From Lacimicrobium alkaliphilum (GTDB lineage: Bacteria; Pseudomonadota; Gammaproteobacteria; Enterobacterales; Alteromonadaceae): 64,000 bases of DNA. The stretch covers positions 1,488,001 through 1,552,000 of the forward strand of contig NZ_CP013650.1 in NCBI RefSeq assembly GCF_001466725.1, given 5' to 3'. Shown here in pieces: positions 51,834 through 61,013 of the stretch (positions within the stretch are counted from its first letter, which is position 1; the number at the start of each line of letters is the position of its first letter). The notes below the pieces were generated by a model. It was not told the DNA's origin. It ran no database searches and saw only the letters and a program-made list of their open reading frames with translations. The position numbers and the translations under genes were made by a program.

Positions 51834-54800
51834 ATGTTATACGATAACAATCTCGTTACCGAATGCCCGATCAGACAAATGATCAGGGATTTTTATCGCA
51901 TCGATGAAAACTTGGCTGTTGACCATATATTACCCGATGCTGAAGTGAATATGAGTGCCCGCAGTCGCGCCTGGGAGCGGGCCCGCAAAATGGTGTTGCA
52001 GATTCGCAGTGAACAGCGCGGGAGCAGCGGCATTGACGCACTGCTGGAAGAGTATTCCCTGTCCAGTGATGAAGGTGTGGTGCTGATGTGTCTGGCCGAA
52101 GCCTTATTGCGGGTACCCGACAAGAAAACTCAGGATGAACTGATCCGTGACAAACTGTCAAAAGGTCGCTGGAGTAGCCACCTGGGCAGCAGTGACTCGC
52201 TGTTTGTTAATGCCTCTTCATGGGGCCTGCTACTGACTGGTAGCATGGTCAGCTATGCCGATCATCGCCGCGCCGATCATTTTGGTTTGCTGAAACGCAC
52301 CCTTGGCAGAGTCGGTGAGCCGGTCATTCGCAAGTCTATGAATATTGCCATGAAGATCATGGGCAGGCAGTTTGTAATGGGAGAGACCATCGAAGATGCG
52401 GTGGAACGCGCCCAGAACAAAGAAAAAATCGGTTATGTGTATTCCTACGACATGCTCGGCGAAGGGGCCCGCACGATGCGTGATGCCAAGCGTTATTATG
52501 ATGCCTACGCTCACGCCATTGAAGTAATTGGCCGTGCCGCCGGTGGCAGAGGGCCACGGCGTAGTCCCGGCATTTCGGTTAAGCTGTCGGCCATTCATCC
52601 GCGTTATGAATTTACCCACAGAGAGCGGGTGATGGCAGAGATCCCGCCAAGACTCAAAGCCCTGTGTCTATTAGCGAAAAAGCATGACATCGGACTTACC
52701 GTTGACGCCGAGGAATCTGAACGTCTGGATATCTCCCTGGATATCATTGAAGCGGTATTTACCGATCCGGAGCTGGAAAACTGGACCGGCTTCGGTATGG
52801 CCGTGCAGTCCTACCAAAAGCGGGCCATGTACGTTATTGACTGGCTGCGCGATCTGACTCAGCGAGCCGGGCGCAAAATGATGGTGAGGCTGGTCAAAGG
52901 GGCCTACTGGGATACAGAAATTAAAAACGCCCAGAAAGACGGACTGGAGCATTTTCCGGTATTCACCCGCAAGTCATCTACAGATGTGTCATATCATGCC
53001 TGCGCCAACCGCCTGCTGGATTACCGTGACACCATCTATCCGCAGTTTGCCACGCACAACGCCTATACCGCGTCAGTTATCATTGAGCTGGCCGGTGACG
53101 ATAAAGAAGGGTTTGAATTCCAGTGCCTGCATGGCATGGGTGACTCTTTGTATGATCAGATCGTCAGAACCGATCATATCCAGTGTCGTGTTTATGCGCC
53201 GGTGGGCCAGCATGAAGAGTTGCTGGCGTATCTGGTGCGCCGTTTGCTCGAAAACGGTGCCAACTCGTCTTTTGTTAATGCCATTGTGGATGACAGTAAG
53301 CCAGTGGAATCTCTGCTTGAAGATCCGGTGGAGAAAACCCAGCGACTGAAACGCAAATACAATGAACAGATCCAAAAGCCCATCGCCCTGTTTGGCGATG
53401 AGCGGGATAACTCTAAAGGGCTGGACGTCACCGACATCAATGCCCTGAGCCCGCTGAAAATTACGCTGGATCGCTGGATAACCGAAAACAGCTTTAGCGA
53501 AGCCGACATACCCGACGGCCATTACGCCGTGCGCAACCCGGCCAATCGCGACGAGATTATCGGTTATCATCAGTATGATACTAAGCAAAGCATGCTGGAA
53601 AAGCTGGAAACGGCGCACAGCCATTTCCAGAGCTGGTCGCAAAAGTCCATGTCGGAACGTGCCGATATGCTGCGTCGTATTGCCGACATTCTGGAAAGGC
53701 ATAGCGATGAACTGATCGCCATTTGTATCAAAGAAGCAGGCAAAACCCTCAAGGACAGCGTTGACGAAGTGCGTGAAGCGGTGGATTTCTGCCGTTATTA
53801 TGCTGCCCGTGGCGAGCTGCTTGCCGAGGATGAGCGTCTGTCTCCCCGTGGAGTGGTGCTGTGTATCAGCCCATGGAACTTCCCTCTGGCCATCTTCCTT
53901 GGCCAGGTGGTCGCCGCACTGGTGACCGGGAATACGGTGGTGGCCAAACCCGCCGAGCAAACCAGCCTGATCGCCAAGCGTACGATTACTCTGATGGAAT
54001 CCGTTGGCTTACCTCCGGGTGTGGTCGTTAGCGTCATTGCTGAAGGTCCTTTAGTTGGCAATACCTTACTGCCGGATGAGCGTATCAAGGCAGTCATGTT
54101 CACCGGCTCCACTCAGACCGGCTCTTTGATTGCCCGCAGTCTGGCAGCAAGGCATGGGGAACAGGTGCCACTGATCGCCGAAACAGGCGGTCAGAATTGC
54201 ATGATTGTCGACTCCACGGCGTTGCCTGAGCAGGTGGTGGACGATGTTATCGCATCGGGTTTTCAGAGCACAGGTCAGCGCTGTTCTGCACTCAGGGTGT
54301 TGTTCCTGCAGGAAGATATCGCCGACCAGGTGATTACTATGCTCAAAGGGGCGCTGGCGGAATTGTCATTGGGTGACCCGGCATACCTGTCAACGGATGT
54401 TGGCCCGGTGATTGATAACAAGGCACTGGCAAACCTGAGCGCTCACGTTGATGCCATGCAGGGCAAAGCAGAGCTGTTGTTTGAGAGCAGCATTCCGGAC
54501 AGTTGCGCAAAGGGAACCTACTTTGCCCCGCGTCTGTATGAGATTAAAGACATCGACGTGCTGCAAAAAGAGGTGTTCGGCCCTTGTGTGCATATTGTGC
54601 GTTATAAGGCGTCAGAGCTTAACGGGGTGATGGACAAAATCAATTCCACCGGGTATGGCTTAACCATGGGCATTCACTCACGCATTGATGAACGGGCCAT
54701 TGAACTGGCCAGACTGGCGCGTGTCGGTAATGTTTATATCAACCGCAATATGATTGGTGCGGTGGTTGGCGTGCAGCCTTTCGGCGGGCGCAACTTATCC

Positions 54801-55643
54801 GGTACCGGCCCTAAAGCCGGCGGGCCTAACTATCTGCCCCGCCTGATGCTGGAAAAAGCCACACCTAAGCCGCCCAAAGAGGCCACGGGTAATGAGGTGG
54901 ACGAGGCTCTGGAGAGTAATGACAGTGACCGTCAGGAAGCCCGGGAGGTGATGGACAATGCCGTGGCGGCCGAACAGCAATGGCGGTTAATGGACTTAAA
55001 CACGCGAACATCTTCGGTGCGTCAGCTACTGGCAAAAATCGCCAAAGTCGATATTGTCGAAGAGCTGGCCGATGACTTAAACAGCACGCTGGCGGTTGCG
55101 CGCGCGCAGTTGTTCGCCATTGAAAAGCGTCTGAAAAAGCCAAAGGTACTGCCGGGGCCAACCGGTGAATCCAACGTGCTGTATCTGGAGCCCCGTGGGG
55201 TGCTGGTGTGTTTTGCCGACAAAGACGTGACCTTTGAATACTGGACGTTGTCTATCGTAACCGCACTGGCCACAGGGAATACGGTGATTTCGGTGGTATC
55301 TGATGTGTTTTACGAGGAAGCACTGGCGTTTCGTGACAAGTTTATGGCCACCGGTGCACCACACGGGGTGTTTCAGGTAGTGCATTTGCGCCACTTACAG
55401 GCGTTGCTTGAAGAGCCCAAACTGGCCGGGGTGGTCATTGACAGTAACAGCGAACGTAGCGCCTATATTGCCAACCTGCTGGCCCGTCGCGAAGGGGCAA
55501 TTCTGCCGGTGATCACCGCAGAATATAACGATAACCTGATCCAGCGTGTGTTATGCGAAAAAACCATCAGTATCGATACCACTGCCTCAGGGGGGAATAC
55601 CTCACTGATGACCCTGGTCGAAGATGAAGAGTTGCTTTACTGA
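51834..55643 (+). CDS. putA: Bifunctional proline dehydrogenase / glutamate-semialdehyde dehydrogenase PutA
   Basis: 1269 residues. It oxidises proline to glutamate in two steps. Residues about 60-500 are the FAD proline dehydrogenase barrel (SPGISVKLSAIHPRYEF, VDAEESERLDISLDI, RLVKGAYWDTEIKNAQ). About 560-1035 are the P5C dehydrogenase with catalytic Cys817 (STGQRCSALRVL). The last 200 residues are the inactive ALDH-like domain of long PutA proteins. The N-terminal ribbon-helix-helix DNA-binding domain of E. coli PutA is missing, so this is not the autoregulatory form. A terminator follows. Confidence 0.97.
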   Translation: MLYDNNLVTECPIRQMIRDFYRIDENLAVDHILPDAEVNMSARSRAWERARKMVLQIRSEQRGSSGIDALLEEYSLSSDEGVVLMCLAEALLRVPDKKTQDELIRDKLSKGRWSSHLGSSDSLFVNASSWGLLLTGSMVSYADHRRADHFGLLKRTLGRVGEPVIRKSMNIAMKIMGRQFVMGETIEDAVERAQNKEKIGYVYSYDMLGEGARTMRDAKRYYDAYAHAIEVIGRAAGGRGPRRSPGISVKLSAIHPRYEFTHRERVMAEIPPRLKALCLLAKKHDIGLTVDAEESERLDISLDIIEAVFTDPELENWTGFGMAVQSYQKRAMYVIDWLRDLTQRAGRKMMVRLVKGAYWDTEIKNAQKDGLEHFPVFTRKSSTDVSYHACANRLLDYRDTIYPQFATHNAYTASVIIELAGDDKEGFEFQCLHGMGDSLYDQIVRTDHIQCRVYAPVGQHEELLAYLVRRLLENGANSSFVNAIVDDSKPVESLLEDPVEKTQRLKRKYNEQIQKPIALFGDERDNSKGLDVTDINALSPLKITLDRWITENSFSEADIPDGHYAVRNPANRDEIIGYHQYDTKQSMLEKLETAHSHFQSWSQKSMSERADMLRRIADILERHSDELIAICIKEAGKTLKDSVDEVREAVDFCRYYAARGELLAEDERLSPRGVVLCISPWNFPLAIFLGQVVAALVTGNTVVAKPAEQTSLIAKRTITLMESVGLPPGVVVSVIAEGPLVGNTLLPDERIKAVMFTGSTQTGSLIARSLAARHGEQVPLIAETGGQNCMIVDSTALPEQVVDDVIASGFQSTGQRCSALRVLFLQEDIADQVITMLKGALAELSLGDPAYLSTDVGPVIDNKALANLSAHVDAMQGKAELLFESSIPDSCAKGTYFAPRLYEIKDIDVLQKEVFGPCVHIVRYKASELNGVMDKINSTGYGLTMGIHSRIDERAIELARLARVGNVYINRNMIGAVVGVQPFGGRNLSGTGPKAGGPNYLPRLMLEKATPKPPKEATGNEVDEALESNDSDRQEAREVMDNAVAAEQQWRLMDLNTRTSSVRQLLAKIAKVDIVEELADDLNSTLAVARAQLFAIEKRLKKPKVLPGPTGESNVLYLEPRGVLVCFADKDVTFEYWTLSIVTALATGNTVISVVSDVFYEEALAFRDKFMATGAPHGVFQVVHLRHLQALLEEPKLAGVVIDSNSERSAYIANLLARREGAILPVITAEYNDNLIQRVLCEKTISIDTTASGGNTSLMTLVEDEELLY

Positions 55644-55690
55644 TGACAGCGTCAGGACACTTGTAAAAAAATAGCCCCGCTTTTGCAGAT

Positions 55691-55723
55691 AATGCCAGTC
55701 AGTTGAGCTGACTGGCATTTTTT
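55691..55723 (+). terminator. Rho-independent terminator of putA
   Basis: A 12-base perfect stem AATGCCAGTCAG/CTGACTGGCATT with loop TTGAG, followed by a T-run (55718-55723), 48 bases after the putA stop. Confidence 0.9.
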
Positions 55724-55797
55724 ATGCGTCTTCAAACTTTCCAGTAAAGCAGATAGTTTTGCTGTCCCTGCAGGTATGACACACCGTCCCTGGTGTG

Positions 55798-56217
55798 CCA
55801 GTAACTTTTCTTTGCTCGTGCAAAGAAAAGTAACCAAAAGAAAGCACGCCCCTAACGCCACACAAAGTCCTGCCATGGCTTGGTAAAAGCCGGTCGCGGA
55901 GATTCACGTCCCTGTTCAGTCTCCGCTTAATTTTCATCCCTGAAAATTATCTGCCTTTTACACATCGCCCTGTCCGGACGTGGCGTTTTTAGGGGGAATA
56001 AGAGGCGGCTTCGCCGCCTTAACCGCGAATACAGCTTCCCGTTGCAGAAGCTGGCTTACCGCACTGGCGAACAGGGACGTTCGCCAGAGGCCGCCACCCT
56101 TACATGGATGTTACCTAAGGCCGGTGCGTTCAGTAAGCCTGCTTCGGAAACGGAATCAGAAGCTGTCCTGAGCGAGGGACTTTTGGGTTACCTTTGTGTC
56201 CTTACAAAGGTAACTGG
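55798..56217. repeat. 420-bp element with hairpin ends (possible non-autonomous mobile element)
   Basis: The left end is a hairpin GTAACTTTTCTTTGC-TCGT-GCAAAGAAAAGTAAC followed by CAAAAG. The right end is CTTTTGGGTTACCTTTGT...ACAAAGGTAACTGG, i.e. the two ends are inverted copies of one another and each is itself palindromic (CCAGTAAC / GTTACTGG-like tips). Inside is GGCGGC-TTC-GCCGCC. No reliable gene; the three small frames here are spurious. Sequences with AAAGTAACCAAAAGAAAGCACGCC are widespread between genes of gammaproteobacteria. Fills most of the 698-base gap between putA and the convergent transporter. Confidence 0.65.
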
Positions 56218-56341
56218 CTCGAAGGGACGAGAGACATAAAAGACAGGGAGGTCGATGTTTCTCTATACCTCAATCTATGCAGTCTAATATCCTTAACTGA
56301 CATACATTACCCGCTTTTGCGGGGCTATTTAGTATGGTTTA

Positions 56342-57820
56342 TCAGGCCTTCTGGTGAGACACATCAATCAGTTCGACGGTGCCGTCTTCGCGTACTTCGG
56401 CTATCTGGCCGCGGGGTTCATCCATAAAAATCAGGGTGAACAGGCCTACCAGCGCAGTGGCAGCGATGACATAGAAGAAGGTGTGATAATCCACAAATGA
56501 CAGAATCGTCAGAAAGGTTACCGCCCCCACATTACCGTAAGCCCCTGTCATACCGGCAATCTGGCCGGTCATACGACGCTTAATCAGCGGCACCACCGCA
56601 AATACTGCGCCTTCACCGGATTGCACAAAGAAAGAGCAGCCCATGGCAATGGCTACCGCCAGCCATAATGGCCACTGGCCGTCCACCATGCCCATTAATG
56701 CATAACCTGCTGCCAGGCCCGCGGTGAGGATCATCAGCGTGGGCTTGCGGCCGAATTTATCTGAAATCCAGCCACCTGCAGGACGTGACATCAGGTTCAT
56801 AAAGGCATAGGCCCCGGCGACCAGCCCGGCTAAGACGGGGTCGAGGCTGAAGGTTTCGGCAAAAAACAGTGGCAGCATGGAGACCACTGCCAGCTCTGAG
56901 CCGAAATTAGTGAAGTACAGAATATCCAGCACGGCCACCTGTTTAAAACTGTATTTATGCAGCTCCGGCACTTTCTCGGTAAACACCTGTTTGTTCACCT
57001 GCCAGACTTTAGCCACTTCGAGCAGGTAGAGCAGGCCCAGCCCGAGATAGATAAAGTTCACTACCTGCTGGCTGAGCATATCCACACCGCTTGGCGAGAG
57101 TTTCCAGGCCAGCAGAGCAATGGCGGCATACATGGGCAGTTTCATAATCAGCAGAAAGAAGAAATCCGGCACGGAAGTCACTTCCATGGCCCCGAGGTTT
57201 TTCGGCCGGAAATAGGTTGAACCCTTGGGGGTGTTAGACACATTGGCATAATAAACAAAGGCAAACAGCAGGCTGATCACACCGGTAATGCCAATGGCCC
57301 AGCGCCAGCCGTCTTCGCCACCAAACAGTACCGCAATGGTTGGCAGGGTAAAGGCAGCGGCAGCGGAGCCAAAGTTACCCCAGCCACCGTAGATGCCCTC
57401 AGCTGTACCCAGCTCATTGTGAGGAAACCACTCAGATACCATGCGGATACCAATCACGAATCCGGCACCGATAAAACCCAGCAAAAAGCGCGCTATGGCG
57501 GCCTGTATAAAGCTGTCGGCCAGGGCAAACATAAAGCAGGGAATTGAGCAGATAGCCAGCAGCGCTGAGTACACCAGCCTGGGGCCGTATTTATCGGTCA
57601 GCATACCGATAATCACCCGGGCTGGTATGGTCAGGGCCACGTTCAGAATCAACAGGGTCTTGATCTCATCAGAGGTCAGCCCTAAGGATTCTTTTACCGC
57701 CTGAAGCATGGGAGCAAAGTTAAACCAGACTAAAAAGCTGATAAAAAAGGCCATCCAGCTTAAGTGCAGCACTTTCATCTTGCCGGTAAACGACAGCAGA
57801 TTGAATTTCTCGGTTGCCAT
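56342..57820 (-). CDS. NNP-type nitrate/nitrite transporter (MFS)
   Basis: 492 residues, 12 membrane helices. Nitrate signature stretches: MAFFISFLVWFNFAPML, LGFIGAGFVIGIRMVSEWFP, GIYGGWGNFGSAAAAF, and GGWISDKFGRKPTLM, FVQSGEGAVFAVVPLIKRRMTGQIAGMTGAYGNVGAV. This is the NasA/NrtP-like group, different from the three NarK1/K2-type proteins in the window. ATG at 57820 with GGAG upstream was preferred to a GTG four codons earlier. An FNR-like palindrome lies upstream. Likely imports nitrate. Confidence 0.93.
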   Translation of the reverse strand: MATEKFNLLSFTGKMKVLHLSWMAFFISFLVWFNFAPMLQAVKESLGLTSDEIKTLLILNVALTIPARVIIGMLTDKYGPRLVYSALLAICSIPCFMFALADSFIQAAIARFLLGFIGAGFVIGIRMVSEWFPHNELGTAEGIYGGWGNFGSAAAAFTLPTIAVLFGGEDGWRWAIGITGVISLLFAFVYYANVSNTPKGSTYFRPKNLGAMEVTSVPDFFFLLIMKLPMYAAIALLAWKLSPSGVDMLSQQVVNFIYLGLGLLYLLEVAKVWQVNKQVFTEKVPELHKYSFKQVAVLDILYFTNFGSELAVVSMLPLFFAETFSLDPVLAGLVAGAYAFMNLMSRPAGGWISDKFGRKPTLMILTAGLAAGYALMGMVDGQWPLWLAVAIAMGCSFFVQSGEGAVFAVVPLIKRRMTGQIAGMTGAYGNVGAVTFLTILSFVDYHTFFYVIAATALVGLFTLIFMDEPRGQIAEVREDGTVELIDVSHQKA

Positions 57821-57882
57821 GGGAATCTCCACAGAGTTATTAAGGATTTTCCGCTATTGTCTGCCCAATTCGCGCGAAAAAA

Positions 57883-57896
57883 TTGACCCAGGTCAA
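57883..57896 (-). promoter_or_regulatory. FNR-like palindrome of the NNP transporter promoter
   Basis: TTGAC-CAGG-GTCAA (symmetrical change from the FNR consensus at one position per half). On the minus strand GACAAT at 57856-57861 matches a -10 at class II distance. Could be FNR/ANR or a DNR/NNR-type relative. Confidence 0.5.
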
Positions 57897-57960
57897 TATT
57901 TGCCGCCAGCTATATCCTATGCTCCTCCGATATCTATTAGGGGGTAGAGGCAAAAGATTT

Positions 57961-58238
57961 TACCGCGGAGACGCAGAGTACGCGGAGCTTTATCGAGTCA
58001 ATTCCTCTGCGACCTCAGCGATGAAAAAGACTTTTCGTGTTTTTCGTGTGGTTAGTGGTGAATACTATTTCTGTCGGGTTACGGCCCGGACTTGCAGGAG
58101 TAGAAGGCGCTGGATGCCCGATAACAACATTCGGGCATGACAGGTGGTCGTTCCCGCGGTAGTTGGCGGGAACCCGGTGCCTTTTTGACTAAGAGTTGTA
58201 AAGGTCACTGGATGCCCGATAACAACATTCGGGCATGA
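57961..58238. repeat. Repeat-filled gap between NNP transporter and porin genes
   Basis: Within the gene-free stretch 57897-58269: CCGCGGAGACGCAGAGTACGCGGAG and CTCTGCGACCTCAGCG (57962-58020), TTTTCGTGTTTTTCGTGTGGT (58032-58052), a composite with ATGCCCGA/TTCGGGCAT and TTCCCGC/GCGGGAA hairpins bounded by GGCGCTGG and CCGGTGCC (58106-58181), and a second ATGCCCGA/TTCGGGCAT hairpin (58206-58238). The 28-base core CTGGATGCCCGATAACAACA... is identical in the last two. Confidence 0.75.
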
Positions 58239-58269
58239 CTGACTGCGGAACTTCGGTGAACAGCTGCTA

Positions 58270-59451
58270 TCAGAGTTTAGCCGAGACCATCAGCCAGAGT
58301 TTGTCGGTGTCGGTGGCAAACTCATCGGCCTGGTAGTTAGCGTATTTGACCAACAGACTGACTTTTGCATTGAGCTTATATCCGGCGCTGAGATTCCATT
58401 CATCACCATAGTCGATGCTGCCTCTGTCACTGTCATACTGGTGCCAGGTCAGGTTAAGCTTGATATCGCTGAGGCTGGTACCCAGCCCCAGATACAGATC
58501 CTGAATGCCCTGGGCAGGGGTATTCAGGAACTTATCCGCAAAGCCCTGAAACTTATGTAATGTCGCCAGGGGCGTAATAAAGGCACCGTCGTTATCGGCG
58601 CCAAGATTTTCTATACCGGCTTTGAGATTAACGCCCGCCAGTGTGGTGGACACTTCCAGCATCTTATAATCGGCAGAGTAGTCTTTGCTGTTATCGCCGT
58701 TATCCTGTTGTCTGGCATAGCTGGCCTTAAGAGTCAGTCCGGCCAGTTTACCCTGATAGCTCAGACCCAGAGTCTGAGTAGACAGTGCGTGGGCCTGATC
58801 AAAATCGAGCCAGTAACCGAAGCCGCTTAACTGATGGCCTTCGGCCAGTTGGTAGTGGCCATGCAGCAGATGAAAATCCCCCTTCAGATTTCCATTGGCG
58901 CTGTCATCACCAAAGATGCGGTTGATGTTGTAGATGTAGCTGTAGTCCAGTTTCAGGCTGTTGGCGGCGTTATATTGAGCGCGATAGCCATCGAAGGTCT
59001 GTTCGTTCTGCCGCCAGCCTACACCGCCGACAAAACGCTGGTCACCGTGGTTAATACGATGACGACCCAGGCTCAGATTCATCCCATCCCGCTGCCAGGA
59101 CAAGGTGGCGAGGTTGACTTCGGTGCCGGTGGGGTCGGCCACCACAGGGCGCTGGATATGGCCATTAACAGTGGAGTTATAGGTTTCTCCGCCAATAGCG
59201 GTGACATTGTCCACCTCCAGTGCCAGCTTAAGCCCCTGATAAGCGCCACTTTGATAGGCAAAACGGGTTTTCAGGGTATTGGCCAGGGCATCTTCATCGA
59301 TGCCCTGCTGGTCAACAAATTCAGAGCGGTATCGGAATGACAGATCCACATCGCCATTTTGTATTGCCCCTGACAGTGACTCCTGCGCCAGCAACGTCTG
59401 CATGGGTGCCAGGCTGAGGCCAACGGATAACGCAATAACAGAAAGTTTCAT
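58270..59451 (-). CDS. Outer-membrane beta-barrel porin (alginate-export-like family)
   Basis: 393 residues. Signal peptide MKLSVIALSVGLSLAPMQTLLAQ, then a beta-barrel with alternating polar/hydrophobic strands, many Tyr/Gly/Asp residues and a C-terminal aromatic-poor but barrel-like strand (KLWLMVSAKL). LSLGRHRINHGDQRFVGGVGWRQNEQTFDG is typical of the alginate_exp porin family. Its place beside nitrate transporters and its FNR promoter suggest an anaerobic role, perhaps nitrate entry through the outer membrane; substrate is inference only. Confidence 0.85.
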   Translation of the reverse strand: MKLSVIALSVGLSLAPMQTLLAQESLSGAIQNGDVDLSFRYRSEFVDQQGIDEDALANTLKTRFAYQSGAYQGLKLALEVDNVTAIGGETYNSTVNGHIQRPVVADPTGTEVNLATLSWQRDGMNLSLGRHRINHGDQRFVGGVGWRQNEQTFDGYRAQYNAANSLKLDYSYIYNINRIFGDDSANGNLKGDFHLLHGHYQLAEGHQLSGFGYWLDFDQAHALSTQTLGLSYQGKLAGLTLKASYARQQDNGDNSKDYSADYKMLEVSTTLAGVNLKAGIENLGADNDGAFITPLATLHKFQGFADKFLNTPAQGIQDLYLGLGTSLSDIKLNLTWHQYDSDRGSIDYGDEWNLSAGYKLNAKVSLLVKYANYQADEFATDTDKLWLMVSAKL

Positions 59452-59512
59452 GGTGATTTCCCGTAGTTGAAAGGTACGGGGGTATACTAAGTAGTGTTGC
59501 GGCAGTGGTTAT

Positions 59513-59526
59513 TTGATATAAATCAA
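59513..59526 (-). promoter_or_regulatory. FNR box of the porin promoter
   Basis: Perfect FNR palindrome TTGAT-TTAT-ATCAA when read on the minus strand (TTGAT-ATAA-ATCAA on plus), 62 bases before the porin ATG. A -10-like TAGTAT lies at 59484-59489 about 30 bases from the box centre. Confidence 0.75.
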
Positions 59527-59584
59527 ACTCTGACAGTGGCTATTCCCAATGCCTGATCCTTGCTACTTTGGGGGTAGCGGTGTT

Positions 59585-60853
59585 TTAATCCTGATCCAGG
59601 AAATTATGCTCCCGCTCATACTGCCAGCGCTGTTGCAGCCGCTCTGTCTGGATGGCCAGATACATGGCGATCATACAGGCAGCCGATACCCCGTAGAGAA
59701 GCATAAAGGTCACCGAATAAAAGCCGGTCCAGTCCACTAAAAAGCCAAATAAGATGGGCAGGGTGCAGCCACCCAGTGCCCCCATGGCACCGATCAGGCC
59801 GCCCGCGGTGCCCATTTGTTGCGGGTAGTAGTCATTCACCAGTTTATACACGCTGGCACGGCCAAAGCCCTGAGCAATACCCATCACAAACAACAAGGCG
59901 GTAAACCACCAGATATTAATACCAATATGCAGTGTTACATCTTTGCTGGTGCCGTGAATGGTCATGGTGGTGGGCGGGTAGCTTAAGAAAAACAGACACA
60001 CCAGACAGATCCAGAATACCGACCAGCTAACCACCCGGCCACCGTAGCGGTCCGCAAACCAGCCGCCCACAGAACGCACCAGCGACGAGCCGGCCACAAA
60101 CAGCAGAGTAAAGGCCATGGCCTGTTTGATACTCAGATCATAGGCGTGCACATAGTAATGGGGCAGCCACATTAACAGGGCCAGAAAGGAGCCAAACACA
60201 AAGTAGTAGTACAGCCCCAGCCGCCAAATCCGTAACTGCCCCAGTAGTGGCAAAAAGCCGTTGTCAGCTCGGGTAGTTGCCGGTGGGATGAGCGGCTGGC
60301 GCGGGCCAAGCAACCAGAACAGCAAGCAGGTCAGCAGGATCCCGGCAGTATAAAGCCAGCCGGTTAACTGCCAGTGCCAGCGCTCGTCGAGTATCGGCAG
60401 CAGAATCAGATTGATCGCGGCCCCGGCATTACCCGCACCAAACAGGCCAAGGGCGGTACCCTGCTGATTGCTGGGAAAGAAATCTGCCACATATTTAATT
60501 CCCAGGGTAAAGGAGCTGCCGGCCACGCCAAGCCACAATCCCAGCAACAGATAATGCTCAAAGGTGTTTGCCTGAGGCAGTAATAGCAAAGGGGGGATCA
60601 GCAGCAGCATCTGCCATAACAGCAGAGATTTGGCGGAATATTTCTGAACCCATATGCCGGCGGGAACACGCAGCAGAGCACCGGTGAGCATGGGCGCCGA
60701 GAGCAATATACCCAGTTCGGTCAGTGACAACCCCAGGCTCTGCTGCAGCGGTTCTGTGAGGGCGGCATACAGGGTCCAGACCGAAAAATTGGCGGCAAAA
60801 ACCAGCGTGGCGAGGATCAGTGCGCGTACCGAAGTCGTTGAATAGGCCTGCAT
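59585..60853 (-). CDS. NarK1-type nitrate transporter (MFS)
   Basis: 422 residues, 12 membrane helices. Nitrate-porter features: VFAANFSVWTLYAALTEPLQQSLGLSLTELGILLSAP, LGLFGAGNAGAAINL, FGRASVYKLVNDYYPQQMGTAGGLIGAMGALGG. It resembles the first half of the narK fusion at 42812 and so is likely a nitrate/H+ symporter. AGAGGA precedes the ATG at 60853; the upstream 15 codons are rejected. A perfect FNR box is upstream. The porin gene lies 133 bases downstream with its own FNR promoter. Confidence 0.92.
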   Translation of the reverse strand: MQAYSTTSVRALILATLVFAANFSVWTLYAALTEPLQQSLGLSLTELGILLSAPMLTGALLRVPAGIWVQKYSAKSLLLWQMLLLIPPLLLLPQANTFEHYLLLGLWLGVAGSSFTLGIKYVADFFPSNQQGTALGLFGAGNAGAAINLILLPILDERWHWQLTGWLYTAGILLTCLLFWLLGPRQPLIPPATTRADNGFLPLLGQLRIWRLGLYYYFVFGSFLALLMWLPHYYVHAYDLSIKQAMAFTLLFVAGSSLVRSVGGWFADRYGGRVVSWSVFWICLVCLFFLSYPPTTMTIHGTSKDVTLHIGINIWWFTALLFVMGIAQGFGRASVYKLVNDYYPQQMGTAGGLIGAMGALGGCTLPILFGFLVDWTGFYSVTFMLLYGVSAACMIAMYLAIQTERLQQRWQYEREHNFLDQD

Positions 60854-60922
60854 TGTTCCTCTGCTCAGTAGTAGATATCTGTAGTATGTTAATACCATAG
60901 AGCCAGATTCAGATGAAGGTCT

Positions 60923-60936
60923 TTGATTTGTATCAA
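60923..60936 (-). promoter_or_regulatory. FNR box between the NarK1-type gene and the phosphatase-kinase gene
   Basis: Perfect palindrome TTGAT-TTGT-ATCAA. On the minus strand a -10-like TATGGT lies at 60894-60899, about 30 bases from the centre. On the plus side no good -10 was found at class II distance, so control of the divergent phosphatase-kinase gene is uncertain. Confidence 0.75.
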
Positions 60937-61013
60937 GGCTGAAGCCGATAAGGGTGGATTTATCGGGCTGATATCGGTCATGCTGGTATTTATACCAATC
61001 CCAAAGGGTAAAG

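Noticed and set aside
51712..51882. 56-codon frame MSNNIYFASANVDK... before putA
   Set aside because: AAGGAG is only two bases from its ATG and the frame overlaps the start of putA by 49 bases; no recognised family. A leader peptide cannot be fully excluded.
55980..56427. Three small open frames between putA and the NNP transporter
   Set aside because: All within or at the edge of the 420-bp repeat element; similar spurious frames are common in such elements.
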